Origin: Penium margaritaceum
Taxonomy: Eukaryota > Streptophyta > Zygnematophyceae > Desmidiales > Peniaceae
Direction: 5' to 3'
Assembly: GCA_023375785.1 (NCBI GenBank)
Contig: SZWC01014988.1
Location: forward strand, 4,482 to 49,299
Length of the DNA stretch: 44,818 nt
Shown: one piece after another, positions 32,022 through 41,601 of the stretch
Layout: every line of letters begins with the position of its first letter
Numbering within the stretch: position 1 is the first letter of the stretch
The notes under the pieces: model-generated
Told to the model about the DNA's origin: nothing
Seen by the model: only the letters and a program-made list of their open reading frames with translations
The model's database searches: none
Position numbers and translations under genes: made by a program

Positions 32022-32646
32022 TCACAGGCCCAACGGCCCTCCTTGCTGCAATTGCGGCACACACCTTTCTTGGCATCCTTCCTGTCGCCACCATTTCTGA
32101 TGCCTCTTTTCCCCTCGCTTCCGCCACCACGTGTTTTGGTGACAAGGGTCAATGAGGAAGACAAGGCCTTCTTGCAGCTGCGCCGCTGTGCCTTGTTGTG
32201 GATGTGCTCTATACCTCTGCCATAGGTGAACTTGTCCACCAGCCATCCTCCAAGGTTGGTGATGAGTGGCCTCAACTGTCAGGTAGGGTGGAGGGCCATC
32301 GCCTACAGATGCGTGCCAATTTTCCACCCCACGTCATTGCATTGTGAGGTGAGCGACTCAATCTGCTACATGGCAGAGATGAAATTTTCTCCCTCCTCGA
32401 TTCTCACCACGAGGAACTGCTTCATCGCAGATATTTTGTTTGCGAGTGACTTGGATTGGCAGATGAAGTAGAGTTTTTGTAATGCTTCTCCTTGTTCTTA
32501 GCCATTGCTTCATCGAGGAATTCCATTTCAAGCATGAACTCTAGTAGCCACTTATGCGTGACATGCAGCTCAAATTGCCACCTCCAAAACCCAAAGCCTG
32601 GGCCGTCCGTATGCTTTTGGATGGGCTGTGTCTCCTTTTGCGCCAT
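31950..32646 (-). pseudogene. gag: Element E gag
   Basis: Minus strand, ATG at 32646: MAQKETQPIQ, then GPGFGFWRWQFELHV, the copia Gag N-terminal block. The middle is broken (several stops, 32420-32280). MRPLITNLGGWLVDKF (about 32275) recovers the C-terminal helix region. The knuckle near 32059-32018 reads CRNCSKEGRWACDC, with the zinc-binding His changed to Arg. The Lys/Gly tail follows and runs in frame towards the protease. Confidence 0.82.
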
Positions 32647-32754
32647 TTGTGCAGCCTCTACTCCGATAGGTTCTCAGAATTCATGGCGACCTTATCTACG
32701 ATGACAATCACGTACGCTGTGAGAGGTGTGAACTTCTTGGAGATGATCAGAACT

Positions 32755-32769
32755 GTCACCCCATAACCC
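32755..32769 (-). other. Element E primer-binding site (half-tRNA type)
   Basis: The plus strand reads GTCACCCCATAACCC. The ten-base core CCCATAACCC of the initiator tRNA-Met anticodon arm is kept, with three mismatches in the outer five bases, again two bases from the LTR. Confidence 0.7.
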
Positions 32770-32771
32770 TT

Positions 32772-32961
32772 TGTTGGGTAACTGTGTGGTGGCAGTTCCA
32801 ATGTTTCTGACTGTATGTTGTGGTTTGCTTCTTTTTTTTGGGTGAATCTGAGACGAAGCATGAGCGTTTTGGTCACATAAAGCTATGTGAGAAGGAACTT
32901 AGAGACAATCACTTTGAATAACAACATTTTGGCATTTCAACATCATCATGATCTAAACATT
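32772..32961 (-). repeat. Element E 5' LTR, truncated
   Basis: TGTTGGGTAACTGTGTGGTGG matches the outer 190 bases of 27646-28605, then ends abruptly where element F's pol sequence begins. Confidence 0.8.
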
Positions 32962-32977
32962 TTCAGCGGGTAGTCTG

Positions 32978-33616
32978 ATGTATGCCATGGTTGCCACCCA
33001 ACCAGATATAGCCCACGTTGTTGGGCAGGTGAGCCGGTTTGTGGCCAATCCTGGTCCACTTCAAAAGCAGACTGTGAAGCGCATTATGCACTGCCTTCAG
33101 AAAATGCGGCACGTGGGGCTCCAGTTTGGAGGCATCGCTAGATCCGCGTCATTCCGCCTCATGTGCTACACCGACGCTGATTGGGGAGGGAGCATCGACG
33201 ACAGAAAATCTACCTCCGTCTTTGTGTGTATGATGAACGGAGGTGTATTCGGTTGGGTGATTCGCAAGCAGGAATGTGTCCCTCTGTCAACAGCTGAAGT
33301 TGAGTACATCACCTTGGCTGAGATGTGTAAAGAGATGTAGTGGCTACAAAGCTTGCTATTTGAGATGAAGGCACCACAGGAAACGCCATCGGTCATCAAG
33401 ATTGACAACATAAGCGTGATTGACATGTTCAAGAACCCCGTCCTGTCCAGGTGCACAAAGCACATTGAGATGCGCTACCACTATGCTCGGGACTTGGTCT
33501 ACAAGAAAATATTGGAGCTTGAGTATTTTAGTACCAAGCTGAACTGGACTGCCATGCTTACAAAGCCACTGGACAAGGATCTCCACCAGGCGGACAGGCA
33601 TGGTCAACGCAAGTGA
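32978..33616 (+). pseudogene. pol: Element F RNase H
   Basis: MYAMVATQPDIAHVVGQVSRF closes the reverse transcriptase. RNase H follows with CYTDADWGGS, KSTSVFVCMM, STAEVEYITLAEMCKEM, a TAG at 33338-33340 (Gln expected before WLQSLL), then KIDNISVIDM, RCTKHIEMRYHYARDLV and TAMLTKPLDKDLHQAD. Catalytic acidic residues are present. The single stop fits a C-to-T change. The end at 33616 is close to that of element A relative to the LTR. Confidence 0.88.
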
Positions 33617-33661
33617 TGAAGAATGATTATGGTCACTGACGCAAGGTGCAAGGGAGAGATT

Positions 33662-34335
33662 TGTGGAGTGTGTTTGCCCCTTGTTCAGTGTTGTAGGATG
33701 GATCAGGAATGCGCTGCCCCTGGTGGAGGTATGACCCCTGGATCTGTTGTAGTGTGACCCAACTATGATGTGTCTCATGTGAGATATGACCTGTGAGTAC
33801 ACCATGTGGGTGAGTGGTTGCCTTGGTTATTTTGTTGATTTGGCCAAGTAAGAAGACATGAGTTTGATCCTGGCTCCATGCACATCTTTTTTTTATGGAA
33901 GCTTCTAAGAAAGAAAGTCCGTAGCTTCTTGGAAGGTAGATTGTTGGTCTGTCACCTTGACACTAGGATGCTGATGTGTCAAGCCCACAGCGCAAGTCTA
34001 TTGGTGATGTGGCTGGGTCAGGCCACTTCCCAGGACTGTGCTTTTAAGTTCTAGGACTAGAGAGACAACTATAAAAGGACTTGTCTTGCACGCTGATCAA
34101 TTAACCCTTGCTTGATGCTCACTTGCGTATTGACCACTTGAGCTCTTCTTGAGATGTATTGCTAAATTGTTAGTACTCTTGAAGTTGAAGTATATGCTTT
34201 ATTAAGTTTGGGGTGCATGACACATGTCAACACAGGACGAAGGTGTAAGAACCTTCGTGAGCTTTTTGGTTTTGTGGCTTCTCTACCACATGTGTTTAGC
34301 TCAGTAGCTAACAGGGACGTGCTATCCATCACACA
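33662..34335 (+). repeat. Element F 3' LTR
   Basis: 674 bases, TGTGGAGTGTG...CATCACACA, distantly alignable with A's LTR. TATAAAAG at 34070-34077 is the likely promoter box. A tRNA-like stretch lies at 33806-33880 (GTGAGTGGTTGCC and GAGTTTGATCCTGG, resembling A and B boxes), in the same part of the LTR as in A. The right boundary is inferred from the start of element G sequence. Confidence 0.7.
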
Positions 34336-34340
34336 TTATG

Positions 34341-35336
34341 TTCAACAACTTCTTACCGCCAACCACGACTTCCACCTCTACGTCACCTTGGCGGGTCGCT
34401 GGCTGAATTATGCCATTCATGACCACCATTGACTTAGTACATGTTTTTAATTGACGAATCGAACCTTCTCAACCTGGGTGTACTCCTCATCCCTGGAATC
34501 CAAGCACCGCTGGTTGGCCTTCTTGAGGAAGTGGCTCTTGTTGCTTTTGAGGAGAGACTTGCCTTTGAAGTTCTTTTCTGCGACCTTTGCCTCCTCCAGA
34601 CACTTGCGAGCCCAGTTTTCCTCCTTGTCGCGGTTGTGGCACGCACCTTTCCTGGTGCCCTTCTTGCTTCCGCCCTTTACGTTGCTTCCTTTGTTGCCAC
34701 TTTTGCCACCATGCATTTTGGCAACACAGGCCAATGAAGAAGAGGAGGCCTCCCCACAGCTCTGGAATTGCACCTCATTACGGATGTACTATACAACTGT
34801 ACCATAGGTAAGCTTTTCCTCTAGCCATCCTTCTAAGATGGAGATGAGTGACCCTAACTGTAGGTAGGGCCATGAGGAGGACCATTACCTGTAACTGAAT
34901 GCTGATGTTCCTGCCCACCTCATTGTACTGTGATACAAGTGAATCAATCTACTGCATGGGGGAGATGACATATTCTCCCTCCTGAATTCTCTCCGTGAGC
35001 AGCCACTTCATCACAAATGTTATGTTCACAAGTGCCTTAGAGTGATGGATGGTGCAGATTTTTTTTCCAAGCGTCAGCTGCCATGTTATAGCCTTGGAAG
35101 TAACCCCATTGCGACTCGGCTGTCACTGACACGAGGAGCATGAGCTTGTCAATGTTCCACTTTGCAAGATTCTGCTTCTCCTTGTCCTTCTTCGTCCCCT
35201 TATTGAGGAATTCCTTTCCAAAGATGACCTCCAACAGTCCCTTATGCATGAGGTGGAGCTCAAACTGCCACCTCCGTAGCCCAAGGCCAGGGCCTTCCAC
35301 ATAGTTTTGGATGGGCTATGTTTCCTTCTACGCCAT
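34341..35336 (-). pseudogene. gag: Element G gag and start of protease
   Basis: Minus strand from the ATG at 35336, with stops at codons 3 and 7. GPGLGLRRWQFELHLMHKGLLEV is interrupted only by divergence from B's wording, and SQWGYFQGYNMAADAWKK follows (B: QWGYIHGCDLAADSWKK). After a frameshifted middle, 34773-34447 encodes the Lys/Gly tail and CHNRDKEENWARKC, a knuckle that has lost the second Cys and the His. RCLDSRDEE stands for the protease motif CLDSGADE. It ends at element F. Confidence 0.82.
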
Positions 35337-35443
35337 TGTGCAACCTCTACTCGGTCGAGTTGTTTGAATTCACAATGATGTCATCCCAGATGACAATCCG
35401 ATGTGTAGTAGAAGTCGTGAACGTCTTAAAGATGATCCGACCA

Positions 35444-35458
35444 GTGGGCCCATAACCC
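35444..35458 (-). other. Element G primer-binding site (half-tRNA type)
   Basis: The plus strand reads GTGGGCCCATAACCC, an exact 15-base match to the initiator tRNA-Met anticodon arm and identical to element A's site, two bases from the LTR. Confidence 0.85.
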
Positions 35459-35460
35459 TT

Positions 35461-36410
35461 TTTCAGAAAATTGTGGTCTGACGTTTCTGACCTTCTCTTG
35501 TGGTTCAGTTGTTCTTCTTGGAAGAATTTGAGAGTGAGCGTGAGCTTTCTGGCCGCCTCACGTTATGTTAGCCGGAACTCAGACAGTCACTTTTGTGAAG
35601 GGAATTGGATAATTTTGTGTTGATTTTCTAACAAGGATATGGTTTGACAAATTATTGAGTTATACGTGAGCGTTTCAACAGGTAACACCGTGCACGATTC
35701 AGCCAAATATTGCCAAAGTTACGCTTGCCAAAGCACAGGTCACACACCCACCACAGAAATACCTAACGCCTCCAAGTACCCACACACCGTGGCACCTTTC
35801 TTCACATGTGAAATACCTTTCTGGAGGTGCAAATCCCTTTGCACGTGATGGAGGGGTCCCCTGCATTGTTTTGGCGTGCCTTGGTCACTTTTTTGTTGAG
35901 TTTGGTGATGGGGTTGGACAGGGTTTAAAAACTATTCATGGACTTGCACTCATGATTTTGATGAAGTCCATGAGTAACAAACTGCAATACTGAGTCGTGG
36001 ACTCCGAGCAAGAGTTTTGGCTGTCCCCTGAAACAACCTGTGCTTCTAACTCCTGTGGATCTTATCCACTGAAAAACTCGGCAGTCTTCCAGTGGATAAT
36101 CCACTGGATGTACTTTTTTTGCTCACGTCTGGTGGATTCTCCACCGGATGTCATTTTGCGGCTAACTTCTCGAGCGGCCGCACACACCCCACGTTTGAGA
36201 GCTCATATCTTCCTCGATACTTGTCTGAATCTGGTAATTCAAATTGCACCGGATTTAACAACTTGTCAATTTATAGGGAAAATGATCGAATCTTTCCTTA
36301 GAGCATGCCTTGAGCTACTAGATTAAAATGAAAGTATTTTTGTCTCTCCTTTGGCTCATCAGCGCCTCCCGTCGCCATGCTCCATGCATGCGGAGGGGAA
36401 ATTTTCAACA
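35461..36410 (-). repeat. Element G 5' LTR
   Basis: 950 bases aligned with E's 3' LTR. The inner end starts TTTCAG, a decayed TGTCAG; the outer end is TTTTCAACA. A cluster of short inverted words (GGATCTTATCCACTG, CCAGTGGATAATCCACTGGATG, 36056-36115) forms small hairpins. Confidence 0.82.
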
Positions 36411-37230
36411 CCCTCTTATTTTATCTATCACCTACAGGGACATCTTGTCATCTTCGCTATGGTCATTGATCATGCTCCCACTCTGTGGTTTCCTTGTGGA
36501 TGGGGGATTCTAGGTCGGTGGACGGATGTGCCTAGGCCTTCCCACCTGTTGTTCACTCAATGGCTGAGGACGTTTCGTAAAGTGTGGCTGTAGGGCCTGT
36601 GGCCGAGTTGATCCCTGAAGCCAAATTCACTTTCCCTGTGGCACCCATAACCTATGTGCCTGTACCTTTTTCTATTTTGGTCTTTGCGGTACCTTCGCTT
36701 TGTGCCTGCGTCTGTTTCCTGTGGCGGTCCTTGTGCCCTCCTCTCTTTCTATTCTTGAACATGTTCTTGTGGTGGTCCGTGCAACCTCCCCTATGTGTGC
36801 CCTTGTAGTGATCAATTTACCTTGGGCTACTATCTCCCTTGTTTCCAGCCCTCCTCTTGCAATCTGGGCTCTCTCTGCGTCCACGTCTGGCTGCCCTCCA
36901 ACTCTCCAGCTCAAGTTGAGCACCTGGCTCACCCATGAGCCTGGTGGCCGTCTTTTGCCGCTACCCTCTAGGACCTAATGAATGGCTGTCTGAAACTCCA
37001 GAAACCCAGCATGAAGCACTGAAACCAGTGATCCTTGCATGAATACTCTTGGGCTTAGTGTCCAGGTGGCCCACACTGAGGTACAGCCAGCATGCCAAAC
37101 CGGTTAGGAGCTGGTATCCTATGAATTCTCAATCATGTGAGAGGCCATGGCCCACACTACCTCTGGCCGATGCCAGCCATGTATGTCCTTGCCACCCTGA
37201 ATTCTCCCTTGATGTCGTCGTTTTCAGGCA
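36411..37230 (+). pseudogene. pol: Element H integrase-RT hinge
   Basis: Alignable with element C at 12430-12640, then a Pro/Val/Ser-rich linker (for example PVAPITYVPVPFSILVF) up to the RT. Frames are closed by scattered stops. CCTAGGCCTTCCCACCTG against C's TAGGCCTCCTCACCTGTGG is a clear shared block. Confidence 0.65.
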
Positions 37231-38100
37231 CATTGAAGGAAAACTCATGGCTAAGGATGTGGGACATGGGTGCGCCGCAGCGTATGCAAACGATCTCTAA
37301 GCCATCCAAGAGTATGGTGTGTACAAGCTTGTTGACCTTCCGACAGGTCAAAGGCCACACAAGCCAAATGCTTCTTTTGTAAGAAGGTGCAGCCAGATGG
37401 CTCACTGGATTGCTACAAGGCTGGCTTGACAATCAAGGGATTCTCAGAGGCCAAGGATGTGAATTTTGCTGTCACTGCAGCACTTTTTGGCTGCATGCCT
37501 ACAGCCTGTTCTCTGTTCAGTGTTCTAAAAGAGCACAATTGGGAGCTGCACCAGATGGATGTGACCTATGTGCTCCTCCACAACACTCCAGATCAAGATG
37601 TCAACATGGTGCAACCACCTCGCTTCAAGGTCAGTAACATGGTCTAACATTTTTCAACACCTTGTACGGCCTCAAGAAAATACCGCGGTGCTGTAACCAG
37701 GAGATCATGGGCATGTGATACGTGCACACTCTGTCCAAGATAATGCAAATCCATCCCTCATCATCCAACGGATATTTGAGCACTTCACAGGCATGCTGGG
37801 TGAATTCTTGATTGATTTTTGCTCAATGGAGGCCGTGAAGGACTCCAAAGCAGTCCACGCCAAAAACAAGATGAAGGAACTTGGTCATGTAGCTGTCTTT
37901 CTTAGGATGGAGATCATGCACAACTGCCGGCAGTGCACGCTCCTACTTCATCAGGCACAATATGCCCTGGTTGTGGGAGAGAAGTTTGTATCTCTCTTGG
38001 GTATTATACCTAAATCCTTGACTCCCAGCACACCAGATGAGGATGGATAATTGAGGTAGATAATCCAGCAGAGCTGGGGAAGACAGTGGACATGATCCTA
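37231..38100 (+). pseudogene. pol: Element H reverse transcriptase
   Basis: The open piece 37387-37647 reads PDGSLDCYKAGLTIKGFSEA, then an altered VDF block (DVNFAVTAALFG), then HNWELHQMDVTYVLLHNTP with the first catalytic Asp in MDV, then VQPPRFKV. TLYGLKKIPRCCNQE-type sequence lies near 37660-37700. The YVDD block is not readable; LIDFCSMEAVKDSK stands near its place. KMKELGHVAVFLRMEIMHNC (about 37867-37930) matches C's KDLGPVAVFLGMKIMHS. Many stops. Confidence 0.78.
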
Positions 38101-38259
38101 TACTTGTGCATCATTTTCATTATCCTTGTATTTCTCATATGGGACCACTTTGCCTGACATTGCCTTTGCCACCTCGTGTTGATCTCATATTGCTAGCGGG
38201 CAATCACTCGCGGATAATGCAAGTAATTTGGAAGGGGTTTCCACACCGTACCTCGGGAT

Positions 38260-38857
38260 CTAGTTCTATCAGCAATTTTTGTTGTGGTTGAGGGATACAC
38301 CAACAATGATGAGGCCTAGATTCCTGACATGAGTTTGAAGGAATATGTGTTCCTTCAGAGCAGCACAGCTCTTTAATGACATGTTTATAAGCAGAATGTT
38401 TTTGCATGTAGCTTGTTGGAGATAGGGAATGTTGCACTGAAGTTTAGTGCTACTGAGGTAGTATGATGGCAATGCCAATTTCATGAGTTGCAACTGTATG
38501 TGCCTTCAATTGTACTGTGTTGTGACAGCTAGAGTACTCTTGCTTTTGCAGAAAACTCTAGTGTTTCACAAACGCATAAAGCACTGTATTGTTGAGTAGC
38601 AGTTTGTGTGTGACTTGGTTGAGCAACAGGCAATATTTAGCATCTAGTTTTGCATGGACATGCACTGCGCTTATTTCTTGATCAAGATACTGGCTAACAA
38701 AACTTTTGTGTCAGCCACTTATTTTTTTTCAGGCTTCATCTATTGCCCTAGGGTGCTCGAGTATGGGGTGTGTGCTTGTCCACTTTTGAGCATTTTTGTT
38801 TTTCACCCGTGTCACTTTTGCAAGTGTATGTACACGCATATCATGGGACCGCTAAGC
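38260..38857 (+). pseudogene. pol: Element H RNase H, degraded
   Basis: The readable stretch near 38540-38740 encodes TLVFHKRIKHCIVE, a stop, QFVCDLVEQQA and YFLIKILANKTFVSA. These correspond to C's SGLFHVRIKHSAIENNFVCDVVE and YFLAKALTCKKF. Upstream parts with the catalytic acidic residues are not recognisable. Confidence 0.68.
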
Positions 38858-39108
38858 TGTTCTTGTCTGTGTGTACGGCATAGTGTAGCCACTCGGCTGT
38901 GTCTACGCCCATGCAGATCCCTGATGAGAACCCAAATGGTAGTAGGGTGCCATCGTGTGGTCATCCACCCATTTGCAGCTACAAAACAGATTCTACAACG
39001 TACCTCAGACCTGTTAGGGAATCCTCCTACTTTTTGACAACCTCTAGGATTTTCTCAGCGGACTGGTCGTGTAACAAGTCAAGTCTCCAGCTCATGCATG
39101 GAATTTAT
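38858..39108 (+). repeat. Element H 3' LTR, first part
   Basis: Aligns with the first 250 bases of C's LTR (CCCATGCAGATCCCTGATG, TTGCAGCTAC and CTAGGATTTTCTC against C's equivalents). The match stops at the start of element I's LTR. Confidence 0.75.
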
Positions 39109-39771
39109 TGTTGAAGTTCACAAAATAGCATCTCGAGTCCACTAGAGGAGTTAATCCATCTGCATCACTCCGGGGCAATCGTCAACAAAGACCTGTACTG
39201 GGAGACTTTAATGTTTTGAGTCTCCAGAGGCCGTACCTACCTCGTCCCCTCATTTTGGGTCCAAAACAAGGAGGGTATTACCCAAAACTCGTGAGTTTGC
39301 ATCAATTCTCCGTGTTCAAAACTCAAAATTATACTGAACCAACTTGAGTCTCGTTTGTTAGACAATGGAGCAAAATCGTTGTGTTGGAGGCACGACTAAC
39401 GATTTCATACCAACTTCTTTTGCACGTCTCTCACTCTTGCTCGCTCACCCAATCCCTCCTCCTTGCTCGCTCTTGCAAGCAAGGAGGGTGAACAAGGATG
39501 AGGGCACCAGGACACGAGCCTCACCCTCAAGGCCCCTGTGGCCTCTCAGCTGCCAAGGTCACCAGCTTGATTGATGACTGTTGGCTTGGCGGTAGGTGGC
39601 TGGCCGATCACCTGACCAGCTGTAGGCTGTCTAGCCGGCCGGCTGGTGGCTGGCTGGTAGCTAGAGGGTGGCTGGCCGCCGGCCAGCCGTCGCAATAGCA
39701 AGGAGTGGTTGGGAGGCGCCCCCTCTCCATTGTGAGGTGGGAGGGCTGAACCAGCTCTCCCACCCTCCGCA
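39109..39771 (-). repeat. Element I 3' LTR
   Basis: 663 bases from TGTTGAAGTTCAC to CACCCTCCGCA. It contains a hairpin CCTCCTTGCTCGC / GCAAGCAAGGAGG (39458-39487) and a GC-rich CCGGC-rich stretch at 39600-39700. Confidence 0.7.
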
Positions 39772-40080
39772 CCAGTTATTATGAAGCGTTCTGGTTCATG
39801 ACCAACAAGTGCGACCGCAAGATAGCGAGTCATAAACATTGTGAAAGAAAATTGATAACTTTAATCACCAGCTAAACATGAATACATGCATGACACCACG
39901 GCTTGCAGCCTCCCCTTTTTAAGCCAGAGTGCCCAGGAAACAACCATGTTGCACACCCCCAACCTGCTATGATGTCCATGAATGTTGCCCAGCGAGAATG
40001 TTGTTCTCTATTGTCACATTCAGATGGTGCCTCCCACTATGCATCGATATTCGCAAGGTGCCAGTTCGCTTTAGCACTTG

Positions 40081-40680
40081 TTGACCACCCCCGTGGGCAA
40101 CCAACATTCGGGCTCCCATGAGTTATGTTCATTTCCATATTTGGCCAAATAAAAAAGGTATTTCCCAACAACCCGCGACCAGCGTGTACAATATCAGTGC
40201 TAGAGTAGGTGAAGAACTTCGTACTGGCTGTCGCCACCAAGGACTGCTGGTGGTGGCTGAACGGTTCCTTCTACCGTGTATGGAGTCAACAGGCTCACAT
40301 GCAACAAGTCACGTATATTCATCCTCGGCAGAAGCAACAATCTGTAAGTCACTGACCGGATGCGTGCAAAGATGGGAAATGACCACAGTCGACTTCCGTA
40401 AAAGTTTTTGTGACAAGATGCTAAGAGGAACCTCTCTCCAATGTCAAAAGAGACTTCACGGCAACTTTTGTCGGCATATGCCTTTTGTCATTTTCGAGCC
40501 CCTTGAAGGTCGCTCTTTGCCTCCTATAACAAGGATTCTCTGTGCTTGGCAAAGGCTTGACTGTTTTTGATGCCTTTGCTACTATTAAAAATCTCACTAC
40601 CATTGGCACGTTCTTGCAATTCAGCAAACACCTTGCCCCTCTCAACCGTTCAGCTTGATTTTTCCACATGATGATGGCGG
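40081..40680 (-). pseudogene. pol: Element I integrase C-terminus with chromodomain
   Basis: Minus strand, read from 40560 down. AKSDLQGARK, a stop, QKAYADKSCREVSFDIGERFLLAS is the region before the GPY/F module of gypsy integrases. WSFPIFARIRSVTYRLLLLP stands for the GPF-x-I-x-x-R-I-G-x-V-A-Y-x-L module, and MNIRDLLHVSLLTPY follows. QYEVLHLL, then a frame with two stops, GKYLFYLAKYGNEHNSWEPE is a chromodomain of the chromovirus type, with YLxxxAKYGxEHNSWEPE close to the usual YLVKWKGYxxEHNTWEPE. Chromodomains guide integration to heterochromatin. Upstream (to about 40680) the helical segment FAELQERANG may belong to the same protein. Confidence 0.85.
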
Positions 40681-41601
40681 TGGTTATGATCCAGGTCACC
40701 TTTGCCATTCTTGATGTCGTGCTCTTTGTCGGGGTCCACATTCCGGTGGTCCTCCTTGAGGGAATCCTCCATTGTATGAAAGTCGCTCATGTGTACGTCG
40801 ATATTATCATTGAGCAAGCGTTTGGCTTCCACACGCTTTCGGGTTTCGCCGAGTTTGGCACAAGTTATCTTTGGCAATATGGTTGCCGTTGCTTAACGAA
40901 ATCCTCCAAGATTTGGAGTCTACCTAGACTCCAAATCAATGCCACACGTCCTCACCAAGGACGTGTGGTGAGGTCGTCATCACCTTGCCTTTGTTGGTCT
41001 TGGATAGTCTCGCACTTGCCATTCCATTGTCCAAGCAACTCACACATGAAGACCTTCGTGAGGGTCAGCCAACAACCTCGGGGAGGTGTCGCCTCCAAAA
41101 GTGTCCTTGCTCTCACGATCGGTGACAAGATTATAAAAAGTATTTATATTTTTTCTAGGCCACTATGGTCGGTATAATCACGCTACAAATAAAAATATTT
41201 TTATGTCGCTATGTTTGGCACAATCGCATGGGTTCAAGCTAACACCCTAAGTCGTGACTCACAACACTAGGCAAGCTATAAAACCTAGGAAAACAAAAGA
41301 AAGACAATTTTGATGCACTCAGCCCCATCTAGTCTAACAAAAATGAACCTAGCCCACTGGATTGGAGAGAAGCTTGGAGGAGTTGGGAGGATGAAGTAGA
41401 GCTCCTGAAGACAATTTTGATGCACTTTTCGGTACCTAAAGCATTATTGTATAAATGCCGTACACTTTGCGGAATGTCTATTAGTGATATAGCTACTTAT
41501 GGCATTTTTTAAATGGCATAGTATCCGGACTCTCGCAAACTTAGTCGCGAGGGTGGTATGGCTCACTATAACAAGTTGAGTTCCCAGCCCTACACGAAAG
41601 T
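40681..41601. other. Element I internal region, no gene recognised
   Basis: Between the integrase end and the 5' LTR no gag, protease or reverse transcriptase block can be read on the minus strand. Open frames occur on both strands but match nothing I know. A perfect-looking short inverted pair (GATTTGGAGTCTACCTAGACTCCAAATC, 40910-40937) lies here. Confidence 0.45.

Larger units (their letters stand above)
27646..32961 (-). mobile_element. Element E: old Ty1/copia element, B-related
   Basis: On the minus strand E has a truncated 5' LTR (32961-32772), a half-tRNA primer site (32769-32755), gag, protease, integrase, reverse transcriptase and RNase H, then a full 3' LTR (28605-27646). Its proteins resemble those of B in block order and wording (MAQKE... 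start, CLDFGAEED, AKFTNIRVILAIAAVNDMELHQ). It carries many stops and frameshifts. Its 5' LTR stops abruptly at the junction with element F, so no target duplication can be tested; the left flank is GAGAG. Confidence 0.88.
32962..34335 (+). mobile_element. Element F: 3' half of an A-related copia
   Basis: F begins inside the end of reverse transcriptase (AGSLMYAMVATQPDIAHVVG) with no upstream part. RNase H, a polypurine tract (33650-33661) and a 674-base LTR follow. The LTR resembles that of element A (ATCAGGAATGCGCTGCCC versus CCAGGAATGCACTGCCC, TATAAAAG, ends ...GCTATCC...ACA). At its right end the sequence passes directly into element G's protease region, so F appears to have inserted in G. 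Its left part and G's pol were then lost. Confidence 0.82.
34341..36410 (-). mobile_element. Element G: 5' part of an E-like copia
   Basis: Minus strand: full 5' LTR (36410-35461), exact half-tRNA primer site (35458-35444), gag and the start of protease, ending at 34341 against element F. Integrase, RT, RNase H and 3' LTR are absent. On the right, G abuts hinge sequence of element H, so it inserted there; the right flank is CCCTC. Confidence 0.85.

Noticed and set aside
40910..40937. Short inverted repeat as a MITE
   Set aside because: Arms of about 13 bases with almost no loop and no flanking duplication; only a simple hairpin.
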